Position numbers and translations under genes: made by a program | In this document: in pieces, positions 34,701-46,700 of the stretch | Layout: each line of letters starts with the position of its first letter | How positions within the stretch are numbered: position 1 is the first letter of the stretch | Source: Dactylorhiza incarnata | Taxonomy: Eukaryota; Streptophyta; Magnoliopsida; Asparagales; Orchidaceae | Length of the DNA stretch: 64,000 nt | Direction of reading: 5' to 3' | Assembly (NCBI GenBank): GCA_033032865.1 | Contig: JAWHQI010000502.1 | Span: 186,001-250,000 of the forward strand | The notes under the pieces: model-generated | Seen by the model: the letters and a program-made list of their open reading frames with translations, nothing else | Database searches by the model: none | What the model was told of the DNA's origin: nothing

Positions 34701-37700
34701 CGCCTCGAGCTTCTGGCTCGCCCTGTAGGGGCCCTTGCGAGCGGGGTCGACGTTACTCGGCCTCGCTCGCCCAACCCATGCGCGTGACCAGTGTTGCTTG
34801 TTAACTACCACGCCGACGGGCCTCCCTGACTCGCTGATTTTAGGCATCGCATAGAAATTCTCCAAGTGTTTCCGCGAGCCAGGGCCAGATCCGACGAGCC
34901 TTGCGACCGCCGTATTCAGCCGTCTAGCTGTTACCATTGGACTTAGGCATCTTCCATCCGATGTTGCTTTTTATTTTTATGCGAGCGAGCCCCGGGGCTC
35001 GCCCCGCCTAGGCCTTGTCTTGATCGAATTTACGAACCGAGCCCATCAACGCGGATAACTTACTTGCCACCCTCTCCGCGAGATTGACCTGACCTACCGG
35101 CTAGTGAGAGACCGGCAGCGGAATCATCTGGGGCAATCCAGCACAAAAACTTACCATCTTGCCAGCCTCTCCGCGAGATCAACCTGACCCACCGGCTAGT
35201 GAGGGCCCGACAGTGGGATCGTCTGGGGCAATCCAGCACAAAAACTTACTATCTTGCCAGCCTCTCCGCGAGATCAACCTGACCCACCGGCTAGTGGGAG
35301 CCCGACAGCGGGATCGTCCGGGGCAATCCAGCATAAAATACTTGTCACCTTGCCAGCCTCTCCGCGAGATCGACCTGACCCACCGGCTAGTGAAAGCTTG
35401 GCAGCGGGATCGTCCGGGGCATTCCAGCACAAAATACTTGTCACCTTGCCAGCCTCTCCGCGAGATCGACCTGACCCACCGGCTAGTGAGAGCCCGGCAG
35501 TGGGATCGTCCGGGGCATTCCAGCACAAAATATTTGTCACCTTGCCAGCCTCTCCGCGAGATCGACCTGACCCACTGGCTAGTGAGAGCCCGGCAGCGGG
35601 ATCGTCCGGGGCATTCCAGCACAAAATACTTGTCACCTTGTCAGCCTCTCCGCGAGATCGACCTGACCAACCGGCTAGTGAGAGCCCGGCAGCGGGATCG
35701 TCCGGAGCATTCCAGCACAACCACCTTGAGGGCCCATGCCTAGAAGAAAGAGTGAAAACAACATGTGATGGGTCAAATACATAATCAATTAATATAAAAA
35801 GTTCAAGGGTATAATCGCTTCAGGTCATCCCCGCTTCTGGCTAGGCCGAGGGGTACCACTTCCACATCTCGGAGGTGGTACTCTCCTGACCTGAGCACCT
35901 CATCTACAATATACAGCCCTTCTCAGTTGGGATTAAGTTTTCCGACCACGGACCCTCTCCCGGCCGCGTCAACATTCTTCAGTACCAGATCTCCTTTTTT
36001 CGAACTGTTTTACTCAGATATGTTTGTCAAAGCACCGAGCCATCCACCGCTTAACCCCATCCCCCCCGGGGAACTTCCCCAACGTCAGGAAGGTGATGAA
36101 GGGATCCATCCATGATGTCCGCTGGTCCACCTCCATCAGTTCCCCCTCCTCGATGGACGGTCGGAAGAGGTCCGACACCGTGCCCCCTGCCCTGGGACCG
36201 AACTTGGACAGGAGGTCTGCCGCGGCACTCTCCTCCCTTGGCACATGACGGATCGAGAAGGTGTGGAACTGTCCTATGAGCCCTTTGACCTTTTCCACGT
36301 ATCGCTGAAGAGTCGACTCCTTCACCTCGAACTCCGCCCTGACCTGGCAAGCCACCACCATGGAGTCCGTTGAAACCTCCACATCTTGCACTCCCAACTC
36401 CCGGGCTAGGCGGAGCCCTGCTATCACGGCCTCGTACTCGGCCTGATTGTTGGTGAGGGGGAAGTGGATGTTGATCGCTTGCTCGATCCTTGTCCCTTGG
36501 GGGCTTACCAAAATCACTCCTCCCCCAAAGGAATGCTTCCTGAGGCCCCATCAACCAGCATTCTCCAGGCCACCAGGTTGGGTAGCTTGGACTCTTCCAC
36601 CTCGGTCATATAGTCTGCCAAAAAGTCCGCCACCGCTTGGGCCTTTATGGACAACCTGGGCACATACAAGATATCGAACTCACTCAGCTCTACTGACCAC
36701 TTGGCCAGCCTTCCGGAGTGCTCCACCCCCTCCATGATGTTGCGAAGGTGGTGGTCGGTCACCACCTTGATCGGATGTGCTTGGAAATAGGGCCGGAGTT
36801 TCCGGGCCGACACCACCAAGGCGAAGGCCAACTTCTCTAAGATGGGGTATCGGAGCTCCGCCTTCCTCAGTACTCGGCTAACGTAGTAGATTGGGAGTTG
36901 CCTTCTGCCTTCTTCCCGGACCAGCACTGAGCTCACTGCCTCGGGTCCTACCCCCAGGTATAGGGACAAGTCCTCTCCCTGTCTCGGCCCTTGTAGCAAC
37001 GGGGCTTGGGTCAATTGTTCCTTCAGCGCTTGAAAAGCCTTTTCACACGCAGGGGTCCATTCGAACTTTTGGTTCCCCGCAGCACCTTGAAGAAGGGTGC
37101 ACACTTCCCTCCCGCCCTGGAGAGGAACCTACTAAGCACAGTCAACTTCCCCGTGAGGCGCTGAACCTCCTTCGCATTCCTCGGCAACCCCAACTCTATG
37201 ATGGACTTAACTTTGTCTGGATTAGGCTTCACTCCCGCTGGGGTGAGCAAGTGGCCTAGAAACTTCCCCCGGCTAGCCCCGAAGACGCACTTCTGGGGGT
37301 TGAGGTTCATTTTGAACTTCCGCAGAGTCCCGAACGTCTCTTCGAGGTCCCGAAGGTAGGACTCGAGGTCTCGGCTCTTTATCATGAGGTCATCAACATA
37401 GACCTCCAGGTTCCTCCCCCTCTGCTCTCGGAAGACCCTATCCATCATCCGTTGAAACGTTGCCCCTGCATTTTTCAACCCGAAGGGCATCTTTTTTTAA
37501 CAATAGCACCCATCCCCCGTGATGAAAGAGACATTCTTGACGTCGGGGGGGGGGGGGGCATGTGGATCTGATGATAACCTGAAAAAGCATCTAAAAAATC
37601 ATCACAGAGAAACCAACGGCCGAGTCAACCAGCGCGTCGATTCGGGGCAAGGGGAAGCAATCCTTGGGGCATGATTTATTAAGTAAAGAAAAGTCAACGC

Positions 37701-40700
37701 ACATTCTCCACTTACCTCCCCCCTTCTTTACCATAATCACATTGGAGACGCAGCCTGGGTACTGGATCTCCGATACAAACCCTGCTTGGAGGAGCTTACC
37801 CACCTCCTCTCGGATGGGCCCTTCCAGCTTGTCAGCAATGGCTCTCTTCTTTTGTCAGATGGGTCGGGTGCCGGGATCGAGGTTGAGGCGATGGCAAGCC
37901 ACATCTGCTTCGATCCCGGGCATCTCCGCCGCGCTCCAGGCGAAGACATCCACATTCCCCTGTACGCAGGCCAGGATTTGCTTCTACTCCTCCGGGCTGA
38001 GCTCCCCGCTGATCTTGACTTTTTCTATAACCCCTGCTCGGGTGGTGACCTCGAGCTCCACAACCTCATCCACGGACTCTAGCCGGGACTGCTCCCCCCA
38101 ATCACCCTCCTCCTCGCCGTGAGCTAGCGCTTCGGCCTCCTCCTCTTTTCTCCCTTCTCGGACTTCCATCAGTTCTTCCGCCCCTTCCTCCTGGGCCTCC
38201 CCTTCCTCTTCTTTCCTCTCCTTCTCCTCCTCCATTTGCTCTTCTGCCCCTTCTTCCTGGGCCTCCCCTTCCTCTGCCCTTTCCTCCTCTCCTGCCTCTT
38301 CGAGCCTCGTCGGCTCCCCCATCTCCCGATCCCATTCCTCTGCCTCGGCCATCCAGGAGATGGTATTCACGGCAGTCACATAGCACTGTCTTGCCACCTT
38401 CGGATCTCCCCTTATCCGGACCTGAACTCCTCCCGCGTTGAGCTTGAGGCATTGATGAAAGGTGGAGGGGACGCAGCGGAACGCACTGACGAGTGGCCGT
38501 CCGAAGATGGCGTTGTAGCTGCTGGGGGCATCCACTATAACAAAACGGCAGTTCCGGGACTGCCCCCCAAGGACTACATGGAGTCCCACTCCCCCTTCCA
38601 CCTTCCTCTCTCCTGAGAACCCAAATAACGGGCCATCTGAGGCCAGCACCCTCCTGGACTCCACCTTCATCTCGACAAACGCCTTCTTGAAGATGACGTT
38701 GACCGAGCTCCCATTATCCACGAGGATCCGGGAGACGGTGAAGTTCTCGATTGCTGTCTGAATGACCAGCGCATTGCAGAACGGGTTTTCATGACCCGGC
38801 ATATTCTTCTGGGTGAACGAGATCTTCTCTGCTGGGGGCGGGGCTTGGGACGTCGAAGCCACGCTACGACGATAGATGGTATGGAGGCTTGCCTTCCGGG
38901 TCGCCTCAATCCCTACCCTCCCATGGATCACCCCGATCCATCCTCGGGTCCCCACGTCGACCCGGTCTTCACACCTCTCGTCCTCCTCATCCTGAGACAG
39001 GACCTCCTCAATCATCACCGGCCGCTGCTCCCGCGGCGCCGGCGCTCTGGCTCCCTTCATCTCCAAGAACTCCGGGCAGGTGGCCGTTGCGTGACCATCC
39101 TCCTCGTGGAAGTCACAATAGGGCAATGCCTCCCCCCTCCTCTCGGCCTCCGCCCCTCTATTCCTCCTCCTAGGACCGGCTCCTGCTCCTCTTCTTCCTC
39201 TTGCTCTCCCTCGCCCAACCGTCACTTCCTGCTGAGGCGGATGGGGAGGTGGCCTTGGGCCCTGCCTCCACCCTAGCTGATGGGGTCTTCCTTGACCTCC
39301 TTGGAAGTTGCCCCCTCCCTGGTGGAAACCCCTTCCCGGGCCTTGCCTCACCCCTTCTTGCTGCCTCCACCCCACCTCTGGGGCCTTCGCCTCTTCTCTT
39401 CTCCTTGCTTCCGGTTGCTTGACCTCTGGCTCGCTCAGCCGTGCCAACCTCTTCGTGAACTCGGGGTTGGCAGCCTCCCCTTCTATCTCCTCCGCCGCTC
39501 TCTCCATCAGCTCCTCGAAGGACAAGGGAGTTCTCTTGAGATCCATCTGGAAGAACCCCTCCCGCAGCCCTACTATGAAGGCAAGTTGAAGGGTGTACCC
39601 CGGCACCTCCTGGATGAGGAGGACCTCCTCCTGGAACCGATCCACGTAACGGGTCAGCGATTCCCCCGGTCTCTGCTTGATGTTGAAGAGTGCCTCGGGG
39701 TCCTTCTTCCTCTTCTTCGAGGTTGAGAAGCGCAGCAGGAAGCCGCGTCGCAGGTTCTCGAAAACATAGATCGACCCGGAGGGCAACTGGTGGAATCAGT
39801 CCCTCGCTTTTTCTTTCAGGGTGGCGGCAAAGAGTGGGCACTTGAAGGCGTCCGACATAGGTCTGATAGAGACCATGTCTTCGAACCACTGCAAGTGTTG
39901 AGTGGGGTCATCCTTGCCGGTATACAACGTCATGGTCGACTCACTGAACCCCTCAGGGAGTGGCGCTGAGAGCACCAACTCACCTATGTGAAAGGGCTTC
40001 CCCCTTCACACTCCTGACCTGCTCCACTCGCCCCGCGAGCTTCCCGGGCGAACCGGCTCCTCCCGGTCTCGCACTCGCCGAGGGAACACTCGTCGGGACC
40101 CCACTAGCCGGGATCCCTCCTCCCGGGACGGCGCTCGCCTGGACCACACCCGCACTTGCTGGGCTGGGGAAAAGCTCCCGCCCCGCGAGGTCTCGCTCTG
40201 GCACTGGGGACATTGCCTCCTTCCCTGGCCTCTGTCCCGGGGCGCTCTCGCGAGTCTCGCCTACTCCAGCTGGAGGGGCCACCTGGGGCGCAGGGGTTAC
40301 GAGACCCCCAAGGGCCGTGGCGAGGGCACACTGGAAAGCCCCGAGCAGGTCCCTCTTGAGGTCGGCCAGCATCTCCACCGTTGTTGGCGCGTCGGGTGGT
40401 GGCGAACCACCAAAGCCCGCCTCTCGCTCGTCATCTCCCACCATGTTCCTTCCTTAGAGCTTTCTTGAACTAGCTGCACTCCACGCTCACCGCACCAGAA
40501 ATGTTGAAACCAGAACTTGGTCTCTTGTGGAGCTCGGGCCCTCAACAAGTTGAGGGGCAGCTAGTACTTACTGGTTCCTCGGAAATAACAGACCATAGCC
40601 TCAGAACTAGACACAGACCTTTAGTTGCAGCGAGGAGGTCCCACCACACACCCAGAAGATCTTTGAGCGCTTCCCCTCCCAAGCCAAAGCTGAGACTGAG

Positions 40701-43700
40701 CACCTTGGAGAGCCTGAGAGCTGAGCCAAGATAACCTAGGGAGGAGGAAGCTCAGAATACTGAGGTTGGAATCCTCTCCAAAGGTGCCCTTCAAGGTCTA
40801 TTTATAGTTTTTTGTCTACGGTCTGCAAATAGCGAGATTCCACCTTACACTTTTGTTATGTGCAGCCCAAAATGGTCTGCCAACAACCAAATTCCGTTGT
40901 TCGAAGAGGCTAACTGCAGACCACCAAGGGTTTTCAGGTAAAAACATCCCTGGACCCTTACTGGGCGAGCCGCCCACAAGAGACCCCTCTCGCGAACTGA
41001 GAGGCCTGACTCGCTCGCCTCCCCACGGGCGACCGACGAGGGTCCGGCCCGCTCGCCTACCTGCGAGCAGCCGGCTCGAGCCCGGCTCGCGAGCCTTCCT
41101 GCGAGCACCGGGCACGCCCTCTTTCTTGCCTGTCGACACCTTAGCCTTTGCTCACCTCTTGGCGAATACTGGGGTTGTACACTCCCGATGAGCCCCCTGA
41201 TGCGTCACAATCTCCAAGATACATTCCACCGAGAGAGCCTCCTGATAGGTCAGCTCATTTTATAGATTTTCTGGTCATTGTCAGACTGCCCCATAGAGAG
41301 CATGTTGTGACTGTCGTGTTTCATTTGCATCATTGACATGAGTCTGTTGAGTCGTTTCTTCATCATTTGCATGTGTCTGTTGAGTTGTTTGTTCATCGTT
41401 TGCATGTGTTTCATGAGTCGGTCCGACGGAGAGTCAATAATGGTAATAAATCTTATAAATCGCATGTGGATGCTCGTTGGCAAGAGCAGGTATTTCATGA
41501 AAGCGAGCAAGTGATGATAAGAATCCGCACTGTGAGGCTCCGTGGGAGGCCTGCCTTATTATTTTCCTAAGGAAACACCGTAAACTATTTGAATGGCTGC
41601 AAGCACCTCATTTTTTTTAGTTCCAACCACCCCTTTAATTGATCTTCTATTCTAGGAGTTAAGGAAGCATAAGTTTAAAATCAAATTTAGCTTCATAATT
41701 TTAACTAGAAATTAATCAATAGTAACAAACTTTAGAAGCAAATTTTTAGAAAATCATAATTCAGATACTTTTTTATCTATCACTAAAACAATCAGTTTTA
41801 AAATTCATGCCTATCTTGTAAAGCAATACTACTGACTACTGAGGCAGTATTCTGCTGAGGCAGGAATATTTCAAAACTACTTACCAAGCTAAAATATGCA
41901 GGTCAAGTACACAATTCTTATTTCATTCAAACTACTTCAGAACCCACAAATTAGGTGTGAAGTTGGAAAAGAGTTCATGCATGAAGTGGATTTGATAATA
42001 ATAAATTTATTTGCTAGGGTTAAAGTTGCAGATGATGGGATCTCAATCTGTTGATCCCTGAAGTAATAGCACTGCAAATACCAATGTAACAAGCACCGAT
42101 GATAATAAGATGACTTGAAGAAAAGTAGAACAGTAACTTCATTTTAGGTTAAGGTAATCGCAAATATTGATAATAATGTGGGAAAGAATGGAGTAAAGGA
42201 AGTAAAAGAGACCGGATTGAAACTCATTAGCCCCAATCCCACTAAAGAACCATGGTCATACATAGATGGAAGAACAGGGGACGAGAAGGAAGACAACGGG
42301 AGAGCTTTTATTCGAATACATTAGATCAAAATACAAAGTTCAGTATTACATTATATAGCTTAATACATCATTAATGCAAAGCCTATTCGAATACATTAAT
42401 GCAAAGCCTTGTCGGCATATTAAGAGGAGTTATATCATTGACGGCGACAATTTGATTAAATTCAAACTGTGATGCAGAATAAGTAGATCTTTTCAGCCTT
42501 AAATGATGGAGAATCTCACATAAAGTATAATCATAGGTGAGAATCCATGCATCTGTATAATTCAAAAATAAACCAAGTATGCAAGAAGTCATCAAATCAG
42601 GATATCAGCAGTCTTATCTATTTTTTGTTCTGTGAGCTTACGCGGAGACAATTTCTTTTCCAATTCTACTGTTTCTTTTCATCTTCTTCAAATTTTGGGC
42701 ATCCTGCATGCATGGCAGAAAGATATAAATGAGCAGATAATAATTCAAATGCCTTTTCTTAACTTCTCTAAAAAAGAGGGTCACAAATAAACTAGTGTAG
42801 GAATCAAATATTATTATTGTTGCGGGTTGCTCCACGCTCTCGTAGACCGGTCGAAATAAACCGTCTTAACTCGAGAGAGGGCCAAGCGCGCAAAGAGTCA
42901 CAGAGGAGACTAACAGCTAACGAGAAAACTTTTAACGTGGAAAACCCGAAAATGGTGAAAAACCACAGGGTCGGATCAGTGCCGACCAATATCCACTATT
43001 CTTTGGAGGGTTACAAAAGTTATCTCTCGAGTGTGACAGGTCACCGCTCGTTACAATAATTCTTCTAGACCGCAAGTCGCTTGGAGTGGAGTGTTGAGGA
43101 GCTCACTCGGAAGCAATCTGGAGCGAAAGTCAGGAACCGAGGAGATCCTAGAAGGCTAGGAAGATCTTCGTGCCCTGAAGGACATCTTCGAATCCTGAAG
43201 GAGATCTTCAAGCCGGGAACCGATAGCGCGAGCGCGCGGAAGGAATTTTGTGTGCTCGCGCTCGATGGAGAGATCTCCCGCGCGGGGTGTACGGGCAAGG
43301 CCTCGCGCGGACGGAGGTGGTTGTGCGATGGTAAGTGAACGATCGTGCGGCGGCGACCGCACGGCCGAAAAGGACCGTGCGGCGGCGGCCGCACGGCCGG
43401 AAGGAGCCGTGCGGCGGCGGCCGAAAGGAGCCATGCGGCGGCGACCGGAAGGAGCCGTGCGGCGGCGACCGGAAGGAGCCGTGCGGCGGCGACCGGAAGG
43501 AGCCGTGCGGCGGCGACCGGAAGGAGCCGTGCGGCGGCGACCGGAAGGAGCCGTGCGGCGGGGGACATCGATGTGGACATCGAAGGTTGATCTTTGTGCA
43601 CATGTACTTTTGTATGTTGTTTTTCCCTTTCATTTCATGCTCGTAGCTTCTTTTTGTGATGCGCAGTGTTGTGTCATGTTGTATGTGTAGCTGTTTTTTG

Positions 43701-46700
43701 CTTTCAGCATTTGATTTAGTGGATTTCATTGTTCCTTTGTTATCCATGTTTGATGGTTTGCTTGTTTCTGACCGCGATAGGGGTAGGCCTGGCGATGGCA
43801 GGGTGTAGGTTTGTTGTGCTGGTGAAGAGCTTTCCGTTCGAACCAATAACGCGGCCTTTCCTGTTTAGGAATTTGTTTGGCGCTGACCGCGATGGGGGCA
43901 GACCCTGGCGATAGCAGGGCGTAGGCTTGTTGTGTAGGTGAAGAGCTTTCTCGTTCGAACCAATAATGCGGCCTTACCCATTTAGAAATTTGTTTGGCGC
44001 CGACCGCGAGAGAGCAGGCCCTGGCAATGGTAGGGTGTAGGCTTGATGTGTTGGTGAAGAGCTTTCGTTCAAACCAATAGTGCGGCCTTACCCATTTAGG
44101 AATTTGTTTGGCGCCAACCGCGAGGGGGGCAGGCCTTGGCGATGGCAGGGCGTAGGCATGTTGTGCTAGTGTAGAGCTTTCTCGTTCGAACCAATAGCGC
44201 GGCCTTACCCATTTAGGAATTTGTTTAGCGCCGACCGCGAGGGGGACAGGTCCTAGCAATGGCAGGGTGTATGATTGTTGTGCTGGTAAAGAGCTTTTTC
44301 GTTCAAACCAATAGCGCGGCCCTACACGTTTAGGAATTTGTTTGGCGTCGACCGCGAGGGGGCAGCCCCTGGCGATGGCATGACGTAGGCTTGTGCTGGT
44401 GAAGAGCTTTCTCGTTCGAACCAATAGCGCGGCCTTACCCGTTTAGGAATTTGATTGGGGCCGACCACGAGGGGGCAGGCTCTGGCGATGGCAGGGCGTA
44501 GGCTTGCTGTGCTGGTGAAGAGCATTTTCGTTCGAACCAGTAGAGCGCCTTACCCGTTTAGGAATTTATTTGGCGCCGACCGCGCTGGGGGCAGGCCCTG
44601 GAGATGGCAGGGCGTAGGCTTGTTGAGCTTGTGAAGAGCTTTCTCGTTCGAACCAGTAGCGCGGCCTTACCCGTTTGTGACTTAATGAGATAAAATATTT
44701 GGGGCCGAAAGATGACGATAATCATTAAAAGATAGTTGCGCGGGTTGCAATTCGTGGCTTGTTACATTGATAAAATACAAAAAATCATTGATAAAAGCGG
44801 CGCAGGTTCTGCGCGTTCCAAGTACGGCGGAGAATATTTCTTTCCGCCGTTCTGAGCTTGAACGTCCTGGGGTTCACGACCGCGGTAAAGACATAAGGCC
44901 CTTCCCATGATGGAGAGAGCTTGTCCTTTTGAGGTCCCTTGTCGGTTGCTTCGATGCTTCGGAGGACAAGGTCCCCGACGTTGATCGGCCTAGACTTTAT
45001 CTTTCTGTCGTAGAGCCGGGCCACGCGTCTTTGGTAGAGCCGGGCCACGCCTAGACTTGGAACGCCGATGTCGACGGGGATGATGACTTTAGTGTCGTAG
45101 CAAAGATTGAACGACGTCTCTCCGGTTGGAGTCCTCTCCGTTGTGCGATACGCCCATAGTACGTTCGGGAGTGCGTCCACCCACTGCCCTCCTGCCTCCT
45201 GCAGGAGCGTCTTCAGCCCTTTGAGGATGGTGTGATTCGTCTACCTAGCCGTTTGTTTGTGGATGAGCTACGACCGTGTGTCGGAGATTGATCTTCAGGT
45301 CTTCGCACATATTTGTGAACGCCCTTCCCGTGAATTGAGTGTCATTGTCGGCGGTTATTACTGTCGGGATGCCGAAGCGGCAGACGATGTTCTTTCAGAT
45401 AAACTGTTTGGCATTCTCTTCAGTAATCTTGGAGAGTGGCTCGGTTTCTACCCACTCGGTGAAGTAGTCAATTGTCAGGATGATGAACTTTCTTTGCCCG
45501 GAGGCCTAAGGGAAGAGGTCGAGGAGATCGATCCCCCATTGCGCGAACGGGCAGGCGCTCTAAAGCGCGGTAAGTTCGGTGGGCGGCGGATGGGGAACGT
45601 TGGCATGGAGTTGACAACTTTTGCATCTTTGGACAAACTCGGTCTCATCCTTCTTCATGGTTGGCCAGTAAAAGTCTTGGCGCAAGATCTTGAGGGTTAG
45701 GGCCTTGCCGCACAGATGCCCTCAACATATTCCTTCATGGACCTCCCTTAGGGTATACTCTGCTTCGGCTGCGGGCAGACATTTCAGATAGGGCCCGAAG
45801 AAAGCGCGATTGTAGAGTTCCCCTTCGATGATGGAGAATGCGGCAGCTCGCATTCGCAGTCGGTGCGCCTCCATGCGATCTTCAGGCAGATGTCCGTGCT
45901 CGAGAAAGGCCTGAAGGGGAGTCATCCAGGACGGCCCTTATTCATCAATTGCAGCGATCTCCCACAGCCCCTGGATGCTAGGGATCATAATCTCTTCGAC
46001 CAGGCGCCGCCTGGACTGGTAGCTGGAGGGAGAGGTTGCAATTTTGGAGTCATCGGCTCTGGAATTTTGCTCCCTAGGGATGTGCAGGATTTGTTGCGGT
46101 AGAATCTTCTGGAGGAGAGATCTCAAGAGCAGGAGGTACTGTGTCATTTGGTCATTTTTCGCTCCGTAGTCTCCTTCGACTTGTGAGACCACAAGCTGGG
46201 AGTCTGTATGGATCGTCAGGTTCCCCACCTTGCAATCGATGGCGAGCCGGAGGCCGACGTTCAAGGCCTCGTACTCGGCAATGTTGTTAGTGGCTGGGAA
46301 CTTCAGCCTGAGACCGTACTCCATGGTGACTTCTTCGGAGCTCACAAGGAGCAACCCCGCTCCTGCTCCTTCGGCTCCTGAGGCACCGTCAACATAGAGA
46401 GTCCAGCGGGCGGTAGTAGCATCGTCAGTAGGAGCTGCCTCCGGAGGGATGGTGTACTACATGAAGAAGTCGGCGAACACTTGAGACTTGATGTCGGGCT
46501 AGGGTAGGAAATTGTTGTCGAATTCGCCGAGCTCCACCGCCCATTTCACTAGCCTCTCGGATACTTCTGGCTTCTGGAGGATTGTTCACAGCGACAATTG
46601 TGTCAGTACTTTCACCGTATGGGCCTGGAAGTAAGGCCGAAGTTTTCTCGCTGAGAAGACGAGAGTTAGGTTCGTCTTAACTGTTGCGGGACATCTGGTC

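Larger units (their letters stand above)
30172..41181 (-). mobile_element. Tat2: Tat-type gypsy element nested in element B
   Basis: From right to left: 5' LTR (41181-40502), leader, gag-protease (40444-37984), reverse transcriptase-RNase H-second RNase H with a short integrase tail (37956-35806), a 96-bp tandem array (35735-35066), an opposite-strand ORF (30387-32828) and a remnant of the 3' LTR (30189-30172). A copia piece sits inside (about 33095-34561). Element B resumes at 41182. Compared with A, about 150 bases of B are missing at the junction, so the left end was lost by a deletion that took most of the 3' LTR and some host. Confidence 0.88.

Noticed and set aside
35159..35784. Long ORFs on both strands over the 96-bp array
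   Set aside because: They are open only because the unit length is a multiple of three. They overlap in several frames and show no domain.
43208..43846. ORFs over the 24-bp minisatellite in Tat3
   Set aside because: Open on both strands owing to repeat length and GC content; low-complexity Arg/Gly/Ser/Pro products only.
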